In this document: piece after piece, positions 13,070-14,020 of the stretch
Position numbering within the stretch: position 1 is the stretch's first letter
Layout of the letters: each line of letters begins with the position of its first letter
Source: DATCSE01 sp036568605
GTDB taxonomy: Bacteria; Pseudomonadota; Gammaproteobacteria; Burkholderiales; Burkholderiaceae_C
DNA length: 14,020 nt
Direction of reading: 5' to 3'
NCBI GenBank assembly: GCA_036568605.1
Contig: DATCSE010000343.1
Span: forward strand, 1-14,020
Translations under genes and position numbers: made by a program
Notes under the pieces: generated by a model
Database searches by the model: none
Told to the model about the DNA's origin: nothing
What the model saw: the letters and a program-made list of their open reading frames with translations, nothing else

Positions 13070-14020
13070 TCAGTACGCCTCCTCGAAGAAGCGCTGGAAG
13101 TCCGCGGCGGTGCAGGGCCGCGGGTTGGTCGCGTGGCAGCCGTCGGCCAGCGCGATCTCGACCAGCTTGCCGAACTGCGAGCGCTTGACGCCGGCGGCCT
13201 CGAGTCCGGCGGGGAGGCCGATCTGCTGCTTCAATCGCGCGAGCCACGGCACGAACGAATTGCCGCCGCCACCGGCGCCGACGACGCGCGCAAGCTCGTC
13301 GAACTTGGCCGGCACCGCTTCGTGGTTGAAGTTCATCACCGGCTCGATCATCAGCGCATTGGCCAGGCCGTGGTGCAGGTCGCAGACGGTGCCCAGCGCG
13401 TGCGCGCACGAGTGCACCGCGCCGAGATCCTTCTGGAACGCGACCGCGCCCATCATCGACGCCATCATCATGTCGCCGCGTGCCGCGAGGTTGTCCGGCT
13501 CGCGCACCGCGGTCAGCAGCGAACGTGCGGCGATGCGCGTGCCCTCCAGCGCGATGCCGTCGCACATCGGGTGGTAGGCCGGCGACAGGTAGCTCTCGAT
13601 GTTGTGGGTCAGCGCGTCCATGCCGGTGGCCGCGGTGACGGCGGCCGGCAGCCCCAGCGTCAGCTCCGGGTCGGCATAGACGATGCGCGCGAGGATCAGC
13701 GGCGAGAAGATGATGCGCTTGATGTGCGAGCCCTCCTCGCTGATCACGCTGCTGCGGCCGACTTCGCTGCCGGTGCCCGAGGTGGTCGGCAGCGCGATGA
13801 AGTAGGGCCGCGCATTGGTGATCGCGCGCACCTTGGGGTGGTCCCAGGCGTACTCGATCACGTCGCCGGGGTGCGTCGCAAGCACGCCCACGACTTTCGC
13901 GACATCCAGCGCCGCGCCGCCGCCGACGCCGACCACGCAGTCGGCCTTGTGCTTCTTGTAGGCCGTCGCGCCGTTCATCACCTGGCTCGCGACCGGGTTG
14001 CCGGCAACGCCGCCGTAGAC
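13070..14020 (-). CDS. Iron-containing alcohol dehydrogenase (N-terminus beyond the right edge)
   Basis: Group III metal-dependent alcohol dehydrogenase. The frame is open through base 14020 and reads VYGGVAGNPVASQVMNG before YKKHKADCVVGVGGGAALD, so about 60-70 N-terminal residues lie outside the window. The nucleotide-binding GGG turn is visible, followed by PTTSGTGSEVG. The four expected metal ligands can be placed: Asp and His in GMDALTHNIE, His in VHSCAHALG and His in DLHHGLANAL. The order matches FucO/AdhB-type enzymes. It oxidises an alcohol or reduces an aldehyde with NAD(P). The stop TGA (13072-13070) is 1 nt from the next gene's GTG, and its last codons contain that gene's Shine-Dalgarno, so translation is probably coupled. 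Confidence 0.93.
   Translation of the reverse strand, partial: VYGGVAGNPVASQVMNGATAYKKHKADCVVGVGGGAALDVAKVVGVLATHPGDVIEYAWDHPKVRAITNARPYFIALPTTSGTGSEVGRSSVISEEGSHIKRIIFSPLILARIVYADPELTLGLPAAVTAATGMDALTHNIESYLSPAYHPMCDGIALEGTRIAARSLLTAVREPDNLAARGDMMMASMMGAVAFQKDLGAVHSCAHALGTVCDLHHGLANALMIEPVMNFNHEAVPAKFDELARVVGAGGGGNSFVPWLARLKQQIGLPAGLEAAGVKRSQFGKLVEIALADGCHATNPRPCTAADFQRFFEEAY
13078..13083 (-). promoter_or_regulatory. Shine-Dalgarno deciding the GTG start of the PuuD-like gene
   Basis: A full AGGAGG lies inside the last codons of the alcohol dehydrogenase gene, 9 nt before GTG 13068. It supports GTG over ATG 13053, which would be 24 nt away. Confidence 0.75.

Noticed and set aside
1..14020. 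CRISPR arrays, tRNA or rRNA genes, insertion sequences or integrases
   Set aside because: No regularly spaced direct repeats, no cloverleaf or rRNA signature, and no transposase or integrase motif was seen on either strand; only short REP-like elements are present.

Overview
The window is a high-GC stretch with strongly G/C-ending codons, most likely from a betaproteobacterium of the order Burkholderiales. The order glnA, a DUF4124 protein, ntrB, ntrC is typical of that group. The EI24 protein and a short CinA/MoaB-type protein sit just upstream of glnA. Every gene I accept is read on the minus strand, from right to left. The long plus-strand reading frames are GC-driven shadows, except for one fragment at the extreme left edge.

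Right part (10853-14020), in transcription order: an iron-type alcohol dehydrogenase (cut by the right edge), a class I glutamine amidotransferase-like (peptidase C26) hydrolase and an NAD(P)-dependent aldehyde dehydrogenase form a tight operon. Together they could catabolise a gamma-glutamylated amino alcohol or polyamine. This is an inference; the ligase it would need is not in view. A 94-bp inverted pair of REP-like repeats closes the operon.

Middle part (5055-10749): six accepted genes follow. They encode a HAD-IB phosphatase, a TIGR00266/AIM24 protein, a Tat-exported creatininase-family protein, a Sec-exported YVTN-type beta-propeller protein, an EI24 membrane protein and a MoaB-fold CinA-like protein. 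A candidate 44-codon gene overlaps the propeller stop at one end and the EI24 start at the other.

Left part (1-5054), nitrogen control: glnA has a near-consensus sigma-54 promoter with two NtrC-like sites upstream and a clear intrinsic terminator downstream. Then come the DUF4124 protein, NtrB (coupled to it by a GTGA overlap) and NtrC. NtrB and NtrC form the two-component system expected to act at the glnA promoter. A second near-perfect sigma-54 -24/-12 sequence lies inside ntrB, pointing at ntrC.

The most anomalous spot is the left edge. The ntrC gene loses recognisable homology at about position 187, before its DNA-binding domain. From there to base 1 the opposite strand reads as the equivalent linker of a second, diverged NtrC-type protein. 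The two arms are mirror-symmetric about position 186/187. This looks like an assembly or amplification chimera, or less likely a real inverted junction.
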